Below, piece by piece: positions 22,451-30,736 of a DNA stretch of 64,000 nt. The stretch covers positions 172,185 to 236,184 of the IMG/VR virus record IMGVR_UViG_3300030294_000005. One strand, 5' to 3'. Within the stretch, counting starts at the first letter, position 1. Every line of letters begins with the position of its first letter. The stretch comes from a virus. The notes beneath the pieces were generated by a model, which worked only from the letters and a program-made list of their open reading frames with translations, was not told the origin of the DNA and made no database searches. A program made the position numbers and the translations under genes.

Positions 22451-25156
22451 ATGAAAATATTATATATTAAATTAATCAATTATATTGGAATATATAATGG
22501 ATTAGGATTAAATGAAATAGAGATAGATTTATCACCAAGTATGTATAAGACTGTAATAATACGAGGAAAGAATGGAAGTGGAAAATCTACATTATTTAAT
22601 GCATTAAATCCTATGTATGATTCAAATGATAATTTTATACCAAAATTAGAAGCTCATAAATATATAACTATATTAAATGATAATATTATTTATAAGATTC
22701 ACTTTATTCATCCAGTTAAACAGAATGGAGAAAGAGATACAACTAAAGCATATATTAAAAAATATTATAATAATGAAATTGAAGATTTAAATGATAATGG
22801 AAACGTATCTAGTTTTAAAGAAATATTATATAATGAACTTTCATTAGATAATAACTTCTTAGCTTTAAGTAGTTTAGGATCTGAGAATAAAGGTTTAGCT
22901 GATAAGAAACCTATGGAAAGAAAGAAGTCTGTCATTTCTATAATAAGTTCATTAGTAGTATATAATGATATATATAAAACATTAACAAAAAGAACATCAA
23001 TATTTAAAGCAATGATAAACAATCTGACTAGTAAGATAGATAATATAGGTGATGAAGATAAGATTAAAGCATCATTAATATCTATAGAAACTAGATTAAA
23101 TAATCTTATGAGTGAAAAGGATAATATCATAGAAGGATTGTCATCTTGTAAATCTACTGTAAAATTAATAGATCCAAACAATACTATACAAAATACTTAT
23201 AATCAAATATATAGTGGAATCAATAACTATAATACTATGTATACAAGTATAACAAATTCAGTAAATAAATATTATAATATATTAAAATTAGAAGAGTCGA
23301 TTAGTTATAACGATGTGATAAATCGTTATAATATAACTAAAGAAAATTTAGACAAGCTATCTACTAATGTGCAAATAATGGAATCAAATATATCCATTCT
23401 ATTAAATGAACGTGAAAATATATTATCAGATATGCAAACTAAAAAACAAAAATTAAACTCATTAGAATCTGTTGGTGCTATAGAAGATATCAAATCTAGT
23501 ATTTCTATATATGAAGATGATATTAGAAAGTATAAAGATATAATATATAAGATAGGATTAACTGATATGAACATTTCTAGAGATGAATATATATTAGCCC
23601 TAAATACATTAATGGATATTAAGAATACAATAAGTATATTCAAATCTAATTTAAATTTAAGTACAATAGAGAGATCTATTAATTATATAAGAAATAATGA
23701 CTTTCCTAATATAGACAAATTGGATAATGATATAATTAATATTAATGCTCTTATAAGAGAACAAGAAATATTATATCAGAAGTTTTCTACAATTAAAGAG
23801 ATATCAGAGAAGATACAATTACGTCCATTAGGATGTAAAATAAATGATTGTCTATTTATTAAAGATTCATTAGAAGCATTGGAACAGAAGCCTGATCAAA
23901 ATCTTATTATAATAAATAAATTACTATTAAAATATAATAAGTTATTAAAATCTAAAACAGAAGAAAAAGTATCAACAAGAGATATCATAGAGTGTATAAA
24001 CTATTTGAATACAGTATTAAGATCTATAGATATAAATAGTAAAATATTTAGAAAGCTTAAGATAGGACAAGAGTTTTGTGATAAAGATAAAGTACTAACT
24101 ATGATTTTAAATGGTTATAATTTTGATATAATTGATGAGTTATATAAATATATAGACTATGCTAATGTAATAGATGAGTATAGGTCTAAGACTAATTTAC
24201 TTATTCAATTAAAAAGTGATCTTAATATTTATAATAGTAAGCATGATATAATACAAGATCTATCTGATGACATAAATAAAATGAGAATAAAAGTAAATGA
24301 TATGACTGATAATATATCAAATATAAAAAGTAATATAGATGATTATAAAACCAAATATTCTATTTTGAATATAGCTATAGATAATTATAATGTCTTGATA
24401 AAAAATCTTAATGATAAATTAAATATAGAATCTAAAAAGATTGAATTGATATCACAATTTAATGCAATAAAATCTAGTATGATATCAATAAAGCAATCAC
24501 TAGATAATATTCAGGAATACAACTCTAAACTTGAAAAGACTAATAATGAAATAACCCCACTAATAGAGGACAGAGATAAATTAAAATATGGATTAACTAT
24601 GCTAGTCGAATATAAGAAAGAGTTAATTATATATAATGCAAAATATGAAAAGATTGAATATATTAAAAAACAATCATCTCCTAATAAAGGAATACAGACT
24701 TTATTTATGGAGTTATATATGAATAAAATACTAAGTATGTCTAATGAGTTACTATCATTATTATTTGATGGAGAATATATATTATGTCCATTTATAATTA
24801 ATGAAAATGAATTTAGAATACCATGTAGGGGTACTGGATTACAAAATGATGATATAAGTTCTACATCATGTTCTCAAAAAGCTATGATGGGGTTAGTAAT
24901 AAATGCATCTCTATTATGCCAAGCATCTACTAAATATAATATATTAAAATTAGATGAGTTAGATGCAGGATTGGATACTAGTAATAGATTACAGTTTCTA
25001 TATACATTAGATAGGATATCTGACATATTAAATATAGAACAGACTTTTATGATAACTCATAATACTGAGGTAGACTTGAGTACTTGTGATATTATACAAC
25101 TTAAGAAAGTTGATGGAGAATCTATTTCTGATAATAATATTTTATATGAATACTAA
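22451..25156 (+). CDS. SbcC/Rad50/gp46-like recombination ATPase
   Basis: An ABC-type SMC-like ATPase: Walker A IIRGKNGSGKST near residues 36-47; two long coiled-coil arms of about 250 residues each; a hinge region near residues 460-475 with C-x4-C (GCKINDC) in place of the Rad50 CxxC zinc hook; a signature region STSCSQKAMMGLVINASLL; Walker B YNILKLDELDAGLD; and the H-loop MITHN. It would process double-strand breaks and stalled forks with an Mre11/SbcD nuclease partner, as T4 gp46/47 do. No SbcD partner is in the window. It is a single-gene unit with a hairpin after it. Confidence 0.85.
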   Translation: MKILYIKLINYIGIYNGLGLNEIEIDLSPSMYKTVIIRGKNGSGKSTLFNALNPMYDSNDNFIPKLEAHKYITILNDNIIYKIHFIHPVKQNGERDTTKAYIKKYYNNEIEDLNDNGNVSSFKEILYNELSLDNNFLALSSLGSENKGLADKKPMERKKSVISIISSLVVYNDIYKTLTKRTSIFKAMINNLTSKIDNIGDEDKIKASLISIETRLNNLMSEKDNIIEGLSSCKSTVKLIDPNNTIQNTYNQIYSGINNYNTMYTSITNSVNKYYNILKLEESISYNDVINRYNITKENLDKLSTNVQIMESNISILLNERENILSDMQTKKQKLNSLESVGAIEDIKSSISIYEDDIRKYKDIIYKIGLTDMNISRDEYILALNTLMDIKNTISIFKSNLNLSTIERSINYIRNNDFPNIDKLDNDIININALIREQEILYQKFSTIKEISEKIQLRPLGCKINDCLFIKDSLEALEQKPDQNLIIINKLLLKYNKLLKSKTEEKVSTRDIIECINYLNTVLRSIDINSKIFRKLKIGQEFCDKDKVLTMILNGYNFDIIDELYKYIDYANVIDEYRSKTNLLIQLKSDLNIYNSKHDIIQDLSDDINKMRIKVNDMTDNISNIKSNIDDYKTKYSILNIAIDNYNVLIKNLNDKLNIESKKIELISQFNAIKSSMISIKQSLDNIQEYNSKLEKTNNEITPLIEDRDKLKYGLTMLVEYKKELIIYNAKYEKIEYIKKQSSPNKGIQTLFMELYMNKILSMSNELLSLLFDGEYILCPFIINENEFRIPCRGTGLQNDDISSTSCSQKAMMGLVINASLLCQASTKYNILKLDELDAGLDTSNRLQFLYTLDRISDILNIEQTFMITHNTEVDLSTCDIIQLKKVDGESISDNNILYEY

Positions 25157-25204
25157 CTAGTATGTAAATAATACCCTCTTAATTGTCGAAAGGCATTAAT
25201 ATAT

Positions 25205-25247
25205 ATATACCGTATGGGTTCCATACGGTATATTTAATGTTGTTTTT
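25205..25247 (+). terminator. hairpin terminator after SbcC-like gene
   Basis: 13-bp stem ATATACCGTATGG (25205-25217) with CCATACGGTATAT (25221-25233), then TTAATGTTGTTTTT. It closely resembles the hairpin at 30652-30682. Confidence 0.7.
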
Positions 25248-25274
25248 AATTATATATTATAATAATGAATAAAA
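25248..25274 (+). promoter_or_regulatory. putative early promoter (long A+T element, consensus copy)
   Basis: AATTATATATTATA, AT, then AATGAATAAAA. All 27 bases are identical to the copy at 25931-25957. It ends 26 bases before the start codon of the 130-aa gene, with the ribosome binding site between. Confidence 0.7.
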
Positions 25275-25299
25275 TAATAATTTAGGAGATGTTAAAATA

Positions 25300-25692
25300 A
25301 TGGAAATATCAAATAAAAAAATATTAGATTTAGTATTTCATTGCGATACTGAGATACGTGATTTAATAAAATCATTCAAATATAACTTATATTTAGGTAA
25401 TAGCCAACGTAGTATTATTGGTGATGATGGTACTATTATTAAAGATAATAATATATTTAATATAGAAAGGATAATACCTCTTAAAATAGTTAATGCTAAT
25501 TCTATAAATTTTACTGCTATTCAATTAGAATCGGATGAAATACATATTCCAAGAATTGATGTAGATTTTGAATATTTTGATGAATTTATAATTGAAATTA
25601 TAAATAATGAAGCAGCAATATATATTAGATTTTTCAATGCTAAAGAATTAATAAGAGATGATAAACAATATTTATTTAAATTTACATTATAA
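25300..25692 (+). CDS. hypothetical early-type protein, 130 aa
   Basis: Unrecognised acidic beta-rich protein immediately downstream of a consensus early-type element, with TAGGAGATG as ribosome binding site. It is the first of a cluster of small genes at 25300-27047, each with its own promoter or ribosome binding site, probably early host-takeover functions by context. Confidence 0.6.
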   Translation: MEISNKKILDLVFHCDTEIRDLIKSFKYNLYLGNSQRSIIGDDGTIIKDNNIFNIERIIPLKIVNANSINFTAIQLESDEIHIPRIDVDFEYFDEFIIEIINNEAAIYIRFFNAKELIRDDKQYLFKFTL

Positions 25693-25734
25693 AAATAATA
25701 ATTTAAAAGATACTAAAATATAGGAGATGATTTT

Positions 25735-25899
25735 ATGACCTATATTGCTTATTCTGATAAACTCATATTTATATTAAACGATAATAATACACTATTCGGT
25801 GTAAGTAGTAACAAGATAAAATCTATTCCTTTAGCTAAAGTTATAACTATTAGCGAGATGGATAAGATATGGAAATATAAAAATAGATTGACAAAGTAA
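25735..25899 (+). CDS. small hypothetical protein, 54 aa
   Basis: Open frame from ATG 25735 to TAA 25897-25899 behind TAGGAGATG. The product begins MTYIAYSDKLIFILNDNNTL and is basic at its end. It is followed at once by a terminator. Too short to classify; the ribosome binding site and terminator support it being real. Confidence 0.6.
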   Translation: MTYIAYSDKLIFILNDNNTLFGVSSNKIKSIPLAKVITISEMDKIWKYKNRLTK

Positions 25900-25918
25900 C
25901 TACGGTTACTTTGTTTAA
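25891..25918 (+). terminator. Rho-independent terminator
   Basis: Stem ACAAAGTAAC (25891-25900) with GTTACTTTGT (25905-25914), loop TACG, then TTAATTT. Confidence 0.75.
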
Positions 25919-25930
25919 TTTAATCATTTT

Positions 25931-25957
25931 AATTATATATTATAATAATGAATAAAA
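25931..25957 (+). promoter_or_regulatory. putative early promoter (long A+T element, consensus copy)
   Basis: Exact 27-base copy of the element at 25248-25274, ahead of the 152-aa gene at 26018. Confidence 0.7.
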
Positions 25958-26017
25958 GTTAGTAGTAAATCTATATTCAATAAAATTATAAACTACTAAA
26001 GAAAGGATGATAGAAAA

Positions 26018-26476
26018 ATGGTTAAACAAATATCAATATTAAAAGTAGTAAAGAATTATATCAAATATAAGAAGGATACTATAATGTGTGATGGGTTTGA
26101 GATAATAAAAATATCTCAAGTTATGCATAATTCCCATGATACCAATAGAATAAGTTTTAATGATAGAGAATTTGATTTATATACATCACTTACTAATCCA
26201 GTTATAAAAGTAGTTATAAAAGAAATTGAAACAAATAAAATTATTACTATACTTATAGATTTGGTTGCTGATTGGATTAACTTAACTCCTTATATTGAAG
26301 CTGGATTTAAATTAGATTTTGTTGATAGATTATGTCAACTAGTATCTGATCTAAAAGGAAGAGAACAATGCTTGTTTGAAGATACCCAATTAGTAAAGAG
26401 TTTTAAGTATGATAAAAATGATATCTCTAAGCATATTTTATTAAATGATAAAGTATTTAATGAAATAATAAAATAA
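26018..26476 (+). CDS. hypothetical early-type protein, 152 aa
   Basis: Unrecognised. It starts after GAAAGGATG, about 60 bases past an early-type promoter element, and is followed by a 38-aa gene in the same direction. It is mixed alpha/beta, with a single interior hydrophobic stretch (IITILIDLVADWINL) that is probably core, not membrane. Confidence 0.6.
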   Translation: MVKQISILKVVKNYIKYKKDTIMCDGFEIIKISQVMHNSHDTNRISFNDREFDLYTSLTNPVIKVVIKEIETNKIITILIDLVADWINLTPYIEAGFKLDFVDRLCQLVSDLKGREQCLFEDTQLVKSFKYDKNDISKHILLNDKVFNEIIK

Positions 26477-26502
26477 ATATTATAATTTGGAGGTAATTCA
26501 GA

Positions 26503-26619
26503 ATGGAAAGAGATACCCTAATATACGATAAAGGAAAATTAATGTGTGTAGCAAAAATAGATACTACCCCAGTTGGAAATGAAGTAACTAAATTAATTAA
26601 AGTTAATATTAATGATTAA
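26503..26619 (+). CDS. small hypothetical protein, 38 aa
   Basis: Open frame from ATG 26503 to TAA 26617-26619, eight bases after TTGGAGG. Product MERDTLIYDKGKLMCVAKID and onward, a small beta-rich peptide. Supported mainly by the ribosome binding site and its place in the early-type cluster. Bases 26620-26717 hold only a 27-codon frame without a ribosome binding site. Confidence 0.5.
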   Translation: MERDTLIYDKGKLMCVAKIDTTPVGNEVTKLIKVNIND

Positions 26620-26717
26620 CTCTATTATGTTTTATATATGCTTGATATGGATTATGGAATAATAGTTTCTGAAAAGACTGCTATGGAATGTAGGGGAATA
26701 GTAGAGGTGATTAAATT

Positions 26718-27047
26718 ATGAAGAAAATAATATCATTTATAAATAATGGAGGAAAAGAAATTATGACAAAAGGTCATCCAAGGTGGGATGAATTTTGTAA
26801 GAGATTAAAAGGAAGTGAAGGTTGTAATTTTAGATATGATGAAAATGGTAAACTTATATGGAATTGTGGTGGTGGAGAAGATAAATCATTTGCAATAAAA
26901 ATTCTTGAAACCATGCCAGAAATAGATATTCAAAGGAGTATTGAATATTTTGAGACTAGTGGTGGATGGTGTGATTGTGAAATAATTTTAAATGTTATGG
27001 GATTAATAAAGTTTTTATATACTGACCCAAGTAAATTTATTATATAA
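26718..27047 (+). CDS. DUF2695-like protein with N-terminal KIISF tag, 109 aa
   Basis: From residue 16 the protein (MTKGHPRWDEFCKRLKGSEG, later NCGGGEDKSFAIKIL and SGGWCDCEIILNV) matches the small uncharacterised DUF2695 family as I remember it, which normally begins at that point. The first 15 residues, MKKIISFINNGGKEI, are extra and carry the KIISF motif seen on several enzymes here. Two start sites are possible: ATG 26718 with AGAGGTG, and ATG 26763 with GGAGG inside the first codons; both could be used. Function of the family is unknown. Confidence 0.65.
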   Translation: MKKIISFINNGGKEIMTKGHPRWDEFCKRLKGSEGCNFRYDENGKLIWNCGGGEDKSFAIKILETMPEIDIQRSIEYFETSGGWCDCEIILNVMGLIKFLYTDPSKFII

Positions 27048-27057
27048 AACATAAAAT

Positions 27058-27092
27058 AAAGTAGAGATTTCTCTCTACTTTATTATTTTTTT
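27058..27092. terminator. bidirectional terminator
   Basis: Stem AAAGTAGAGA (27058-27067) with TCTCTACTTT (27072-27081), loop TTTC, followed by ATTATTTTTTT on the + strand and by TATTTTAT on the - strand; serves two converging genes. Confidence 0.8.
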
Positions 27093-28026
27093 AATATTGT
27101 GATACGTCTGGATTATCAATAACAACTAACTTATAAGTTTGATCTAGATTAGTATTTCTAGCAATACCATTCCTTACATCAATAGATGTATCGTTTAAGA
27201 ACATAGGATCTGGTCTATCAGCCCCAGGAATTGATTCTCCTGTTTGTGTATTTATAACATCAAACTTTCTTTCACCAGTAGTAGAATTGTATAATACTAC
27301 AGTTTTTATATTAGGATTTTCCATCATTAACATTTTATTTACAGATGGATTCATAGTATAACCTTGATTATTTTGGTACATATCTGTACCCATTACTCCA
27401 CTATTCAACAACGTAAGTTCATTTTGTGAAGGTGGATTATATGCATTAGGAGTATTATAAGTACCAACTGGTGTAGAGATGTATGCATTGTACATATCCA
27501 TTATTCTCTTATCATCATCTTGATCTGCATCACCCATTTTAAGATCTTTTATTCTCTTAATTTCTAAGTTATGGCAATCAGTTATCGTTTTATTTATTTC
27601 TCTTATTGCTGTAACTTTAGTAGTTATTAGTGATGACATTGTATTAGTAAGTAAAGTCATATAATCATATTTTCTTTTTAGTGTTTTAGATTGTCTTATC
27701 AGATCTAATTCACCTTTCATTTCTGATTGTAGTGTATCAATCTGAACTATAGAATTTTTTAACAATCCTTCTGTTTCATCATAACTATCTCTATATGGTT
27801 CAGCTGTTTGATACATAGGTAAATCTTTACCACTATCTCCTGTTAATAATTCTTGACCATCTACAAGTTTCTTCCTAGGTCTACCCCTTTTCTTTTTTTC
27901 ATCATCTGGTATATAATCTATTGGCAATGAAGATTGTTTACTTGTAAAAAAATCTACGTTAATTATACTTGGAACATTATGATCTAGTCCTGAATCATCA
28001 AAACTTATTATTTTTTGCATATTCAT
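27091..28026 (-). CDS. AT-hook-containing protein, 311 aa
   Basis: Residues about 45-53 are KKKRGRPRKK, a textbook AT-hook that binds the minor groove of A+T-rich DNA. A helical coiled-coil section follows (about 85-160), then an Asn/Pro/Tyr-rich linker and a beta-rich end. The N-terminus MNMQKIISFDDSG carries the KIISF motif. ATG 28026 is only three bases from GGGAGG; ATG 28020 has better spacing and may be the true start. A late-type promoter lies at 28048-28059. A DNA-packing or nucleoid protein, possibly packaged in the virion, is a reasonable inference; homology is not recognised. Confidence 0.65.
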   Translation of the reverse strand: MNMQKIISFDDSGLDHNVPSIINVDFFTSKQSSLPIDYIPDDEKKKRGRPRKKLVDGQELLTGDSGKDLPMYQTAEPYRDSYDETEGLLKNSIVQIDTLQSEMKGELDLIRQSKTLKRKYDYMTLLTNTMSSLITTKVTAIREINKTITDCHNLEIKRIKDLKMGDADQDDDKRIMDMYNAYISTPVGTYNTPNAYNPPSQNELTLLNSGVMGTDMYQNNQGYTMNPSVNKMLMMENPNIKTVVLYNSTTGERKFDVINTQTGESIPGADRPDPMFLNDTSIDVRNGIARNTNLDQTYKLVVIDNPDVSQY

Positions 28027-28047
28027 TAACCTCCCTATTTAGTCTAT

Positions 28048-28059
28048 TATACCTTTGTT
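28048..28059 (-). promoter_or_regulatory. late-type promoter AACA-N6-TA
   Basis: Minus strand reads AACAAAGGTATA, about 20 bases upstream of the AT-hook gene. Confidence 0.55.
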
Positions 28060-28116
28060 AATATTTTAAATATATATACCATATCTTGATAGTATATTAT
28101 TTTTTATTTATAGAAT

Positions 28117-28128
28117 AACATATAAATA
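28117..28128 (+). promoter_or_regulatory. late-type promoter AACA-N6-TA for DNA polymerase N half
   Basis: AACATATAAATA, identical to the copies ahead of the terminase and metalloprotease genes, 44 bases before the start codon. Confidence 0.6.
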
Positions 28129-28171
28129 ATACATAATTGTACCTGAGTAGGTACTTATAGGAGTGATTGAT

Positions 28172-30091
28172 ATGATTAAAAATTATCCAGCTGGGAGCAA
28201 TTTAACAATATTAAATACAATATATTTATATCCTACAAAAGACGAAAATGATAAATGGTCAAAAGATAAATTACTTATAATATTTAAAGATAATGTTACA
28301 GGAGAAAAACATTATGAAGAAATAGAAACTCCTGATTATGAATTTTATATGGCAAAATCAGATGAGTTTATAGATCATAATTTATTATTTATTGAAAAGG
28401 ATAAAGTTGATAAAATATCCACTCCATATAATTCTTTAGCTAAGAAGGTTGCTGAATTAACAGGTAATACAGAATTTTATTATGATAATATAAGAAATGG
28501 GAATAGATATGCAAATAATAAATTGTATACCCATCCTAAAATATTTATGGCAGATCAAAATATAGAAGATCATTATAGATTTAGATTTTCTAATACTTAT
28601 CAAAATCCTATAATACAAGTATCTAAAGCATTCTTTGATATAGAAGTGGATACTATTAAAATGAGAGGAGATTTTCCAGATATGGGAGAATGCCCAATCA
28701 ATGCTATAAGTGTAATTAGTGAAGTTACAAATAAAGTATATATATTTTTATTAAGAAATAAAGAAAATCCATTAATACAAGAATTCGAAGATTCAATTGA
28801 TGATGAATTATTTAAAGAATTAAAAGAATTTGTTAAAGCTAATGTTGGTGGATGGAAGAATGAAAAAAGAGCAGGCTTAGATGAGTTAGATTATGAATTT
28901 ATGTTTTATGATGAAGAAATAAAATTAATTCAAGATTTATTTATATTATTTAATACAACTAAACCAGATTTTATATTAGTTTGGAATATGGCATTTGATA
29001 TGACATATATTATAGAAAGAATAAAGATGCTAGGATATAACCCAGAAGATATAATATGTCATCCAGATTTTAAAACTAGAACTGCACAATATTATAAAGA
29101 TACTAGAAATGAGAATGATTTTAGTAAAAGAGGAGATAGTGCAATAATTAGTTCTTATTCGGTATATATGGATCAACTAATTAGTTTTGCATCTAGAAGA
29201 AGGGGACAACATGCTTATCCAGATTATAAACTTGATACAATAGGTAATATAATTGCTGATGTTGGTAAATTAGATTATTCTGATATAACAACAAGTATAT
29301 CAAAATTACCATATTTAAATTATAAAGTATTTGTATTCTATAATATTATGGATACAATTGTTCAGAAATGTATAGAGAATAAAACTGCAGATGTAGAATA
29401 TGCATTCAATAAATGTTTAATAAATAATACTAGATATAGTAAATGTCATAGACAAACTATATATCTTGTAAATAGAGGTGTAAAAGAATTTTATAAAGAT
29501 GATTTCATTATGGGATGTAATAATAATAAATATAATGAAAAATCAGAGAAGTTTCCTGGAGCATTTGTTGCAGATCCTAGTAAAGTAGATGCGTATGGTA
29601 AAATAAAAATAGCAGGTAATCCTATTAATGTAATGAATAATCTTGATGATTTTGATTATAAAGCTCTATATCCAAGTCTAATGAGAGAATTTAATATGGC
29701 ACCTAATACTCAGATTGGTATTATCAATATACCAAATCAAATATATAATAATGAGAATAGATTTAATAGAGAAATATATAGTAGAGGTTCTGCTTTTATA
29801 GAAGATTTACAGTCTCAAGTTTATCTAGAATTCTGTACAAGATGGTTACATTTTGCAGATTATGGATCATTATATAAAGATGTTATAGAATACTTTACAA
29901 CTGAAGCTAACCCAGGAAGAGCATTGAAATGGTATAATGATAAAAATCAGCAAGTAGTATTAAGATTTATTAACAATAATGCTAAACAAAAAGTTATATC
30001 ATTTAATACAAATGATAAACAAAGAATAATAGATTTTAATTATATTCATGATTTTACTACTGTTAATGATCATTTTCAAAGGAGATGCTAA
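28172..30091 (+). CDS. family B DNA polymerase, N-terminal half (exonuclease and motif A)
   Basis: Start set at ATG 28172, eight bases after TAGGAG. The 3'-5' exonuclease motifs are all present: Exo I AFFDIEVDT (D156, E158), Exo II WNMAFDMTYI (N272, D276), Exo III YNIMD (Y390, D394). Polymerase motif A is DYKALYPSLMREFNM with catalytic D495. The protein then stops, before the fingers. The fingers, motif B and motif C are in a second gene at 57855, about 28 kb away, so the polymerase is split. The C-terminal tail has KVISFNTND and RIIDFN, matching the window-wide motif. It replicates and proofreads phage DNA together with the other half. Confidence 0.88.
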   Translation: MIKNYPAGSNLTILNTIYLYPTKDENDKWSKDKLLIIFKDNVTGEKHYEEIETPDYEFYMAKSDEFIDHNLLFIEKDKVDKISTPYNSLAKKVAELTGNTEFYYDNIRNGNRYANNKLYTHPKIFMADQNIEDHYRFRFSNTYQNPIIQVSKAFFDIEVDTIKMRGDFPDMGECPINAISVISEVTNKVYIFLLRNKENPLIQEFEDSIDDELFKELKEFVKANVGGWKNEKRAGLDELDYEFMFYDEEIKLIQDLFILFNTTKPDFILVWNMAFDMTYIIERIKMLGYNPEDIICHPDFKTRTAQYYKDTRNENDFSKRGDSAIISSYSVYMDQLISFASRRRGQHAYPDYKLDTIGNIIADVGKLDYSDITTSISKLPYLNYKVFVFYNIMDTIVQKCIENKTADVEYAFNKCLINNTRYSKCHRQTIYLVNRGVKEFYKDDFIMGCNNNKYNEKSEKFPGAFVADPSKVDAYGKIKIAGNPINVMNNLDDFDYKALYPSLMREFNMAPNTQIGIINIPNQIYNNENRFNREIYSRGSAFIEDLQSQVYLEFCTRWLHFADYGSLYKDVIEYFTTEANPGRALKWYNDKNQQVVLRFINNNAKQKVISFNTNDKQRIIDFNYIHDFTTVNDHFQRRC

Positions 30092-30094
30092 ATA

Positions 30095-30646
30095 ATGACT
30101 AATGATGAAGTATTAGAATTGGTTGATATATGCAAGTTAATGAAAAGTGATTATGTAGTAATGCATGATAATATTGTAATGGGAAGTGATAGTAGTTTTG
30201 CATACTTTAAAAAATTAGAATTAGATCATCAACTTCCTAATATTGCAGTAAATATGCTAGATTTAAAAAATGAATTAATATTACTAACAGATACTCCTTC
30301 TGATGTACATTTATTTGATATAAATATATATAATAAATTATTAGATATGCATGATACTGTATTGAATATGAAATATATAAAAAATATATCATATGATAGT
30401 TTAGAAAAAGATACTGATTTTGAAGAAGCTTTGAGTTTAAAAACAGCACAGGGAATAAGATATATTGTAAAAGATAAGAAATATTTTATACCTATATATA
30501 ATGGATTACTTCCTGTTGTTAAAGCAGATAAGATTGATTTAGTTATATATGATTTAAATACTTATAGCTTTCTATGTAAGTTTATAATTCATAAAAAGAA
30601 AAAAATGAGTATAGAACTGTATTTATTATGTATGCATATGTGTTGA
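30095..30646 (+). CDS. hypothetical protein, 183 aa, next to DNA polymerase
   Basis: It starts three bases after the polymerase N-half stop codon with AAAGGAG inside that gene, so it is certainly co-expressed with it. I do not recognise the family. The alternation of short strands, and a C-terminal KADKIDLVIYDLN then FLCKFIIHKKKKMSIELYL, would fit one lobe of a processivity clamp, and the position would too, but this is a guess without motif support. Confidence 0.6.
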   Translation: MTNDEVLELVDICKLMKSDYVVMHDNIVMGSDSSFAYFKKLELDHQLPNIAVNMLDLKNELILLTDTPSDVHLFDINIYNKLLDMHDTVLNMKYIKNISYDSLEKDTDFEEALSLKTAQGIRYIVKDKKYFIPIYNGLLPVVKADKIDLVIYDLNTYSFLCKFIIHKKKKMSIELYLLCMHMC

Positions 30647-30651
30647 GAGAT

Positions 30652-30692
30652 ATATACAGTATGGCTTAGCCATACTGTATATGTTTGTTTTT
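30652..30692 (+). terminator. hairpin terminator after DNA polymerase N-half operon
   Basis: 14-bp stem ATATACAGTATGGC (30652-30665) with GCCATACTGTATAT (30669-30682), loop TTA, then GTTTGTTTTT. Confidence 0.75.
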
Positions 30693-30700
30693 ATAACTAG

Positions 30701-30712
30701 AACATAATATTA
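30701..30712 (+). promoter_or_regulatory. late-type promoter AACA-N6-TA for portal gene
   Basis: AACATAATATTA, 25 bases before the portal start codon with TAGGAGG between. Confidence 0.6.
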
Positions 30713-30736
30713 ATTTAAAAATAGGAGGAATGTTCT

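Noticed and set aside
26638-26721. 27-codon frame just ahead of the DUF2695-like gene
   Set aside because: No ribosome binding site; likely chance, though its TGA overlaps the next ATG.
30095-30646. Sliding clamp next to the DNA polymerase
   Set aside because: Position fits but no clamp motif can be read; left as hypothetical.
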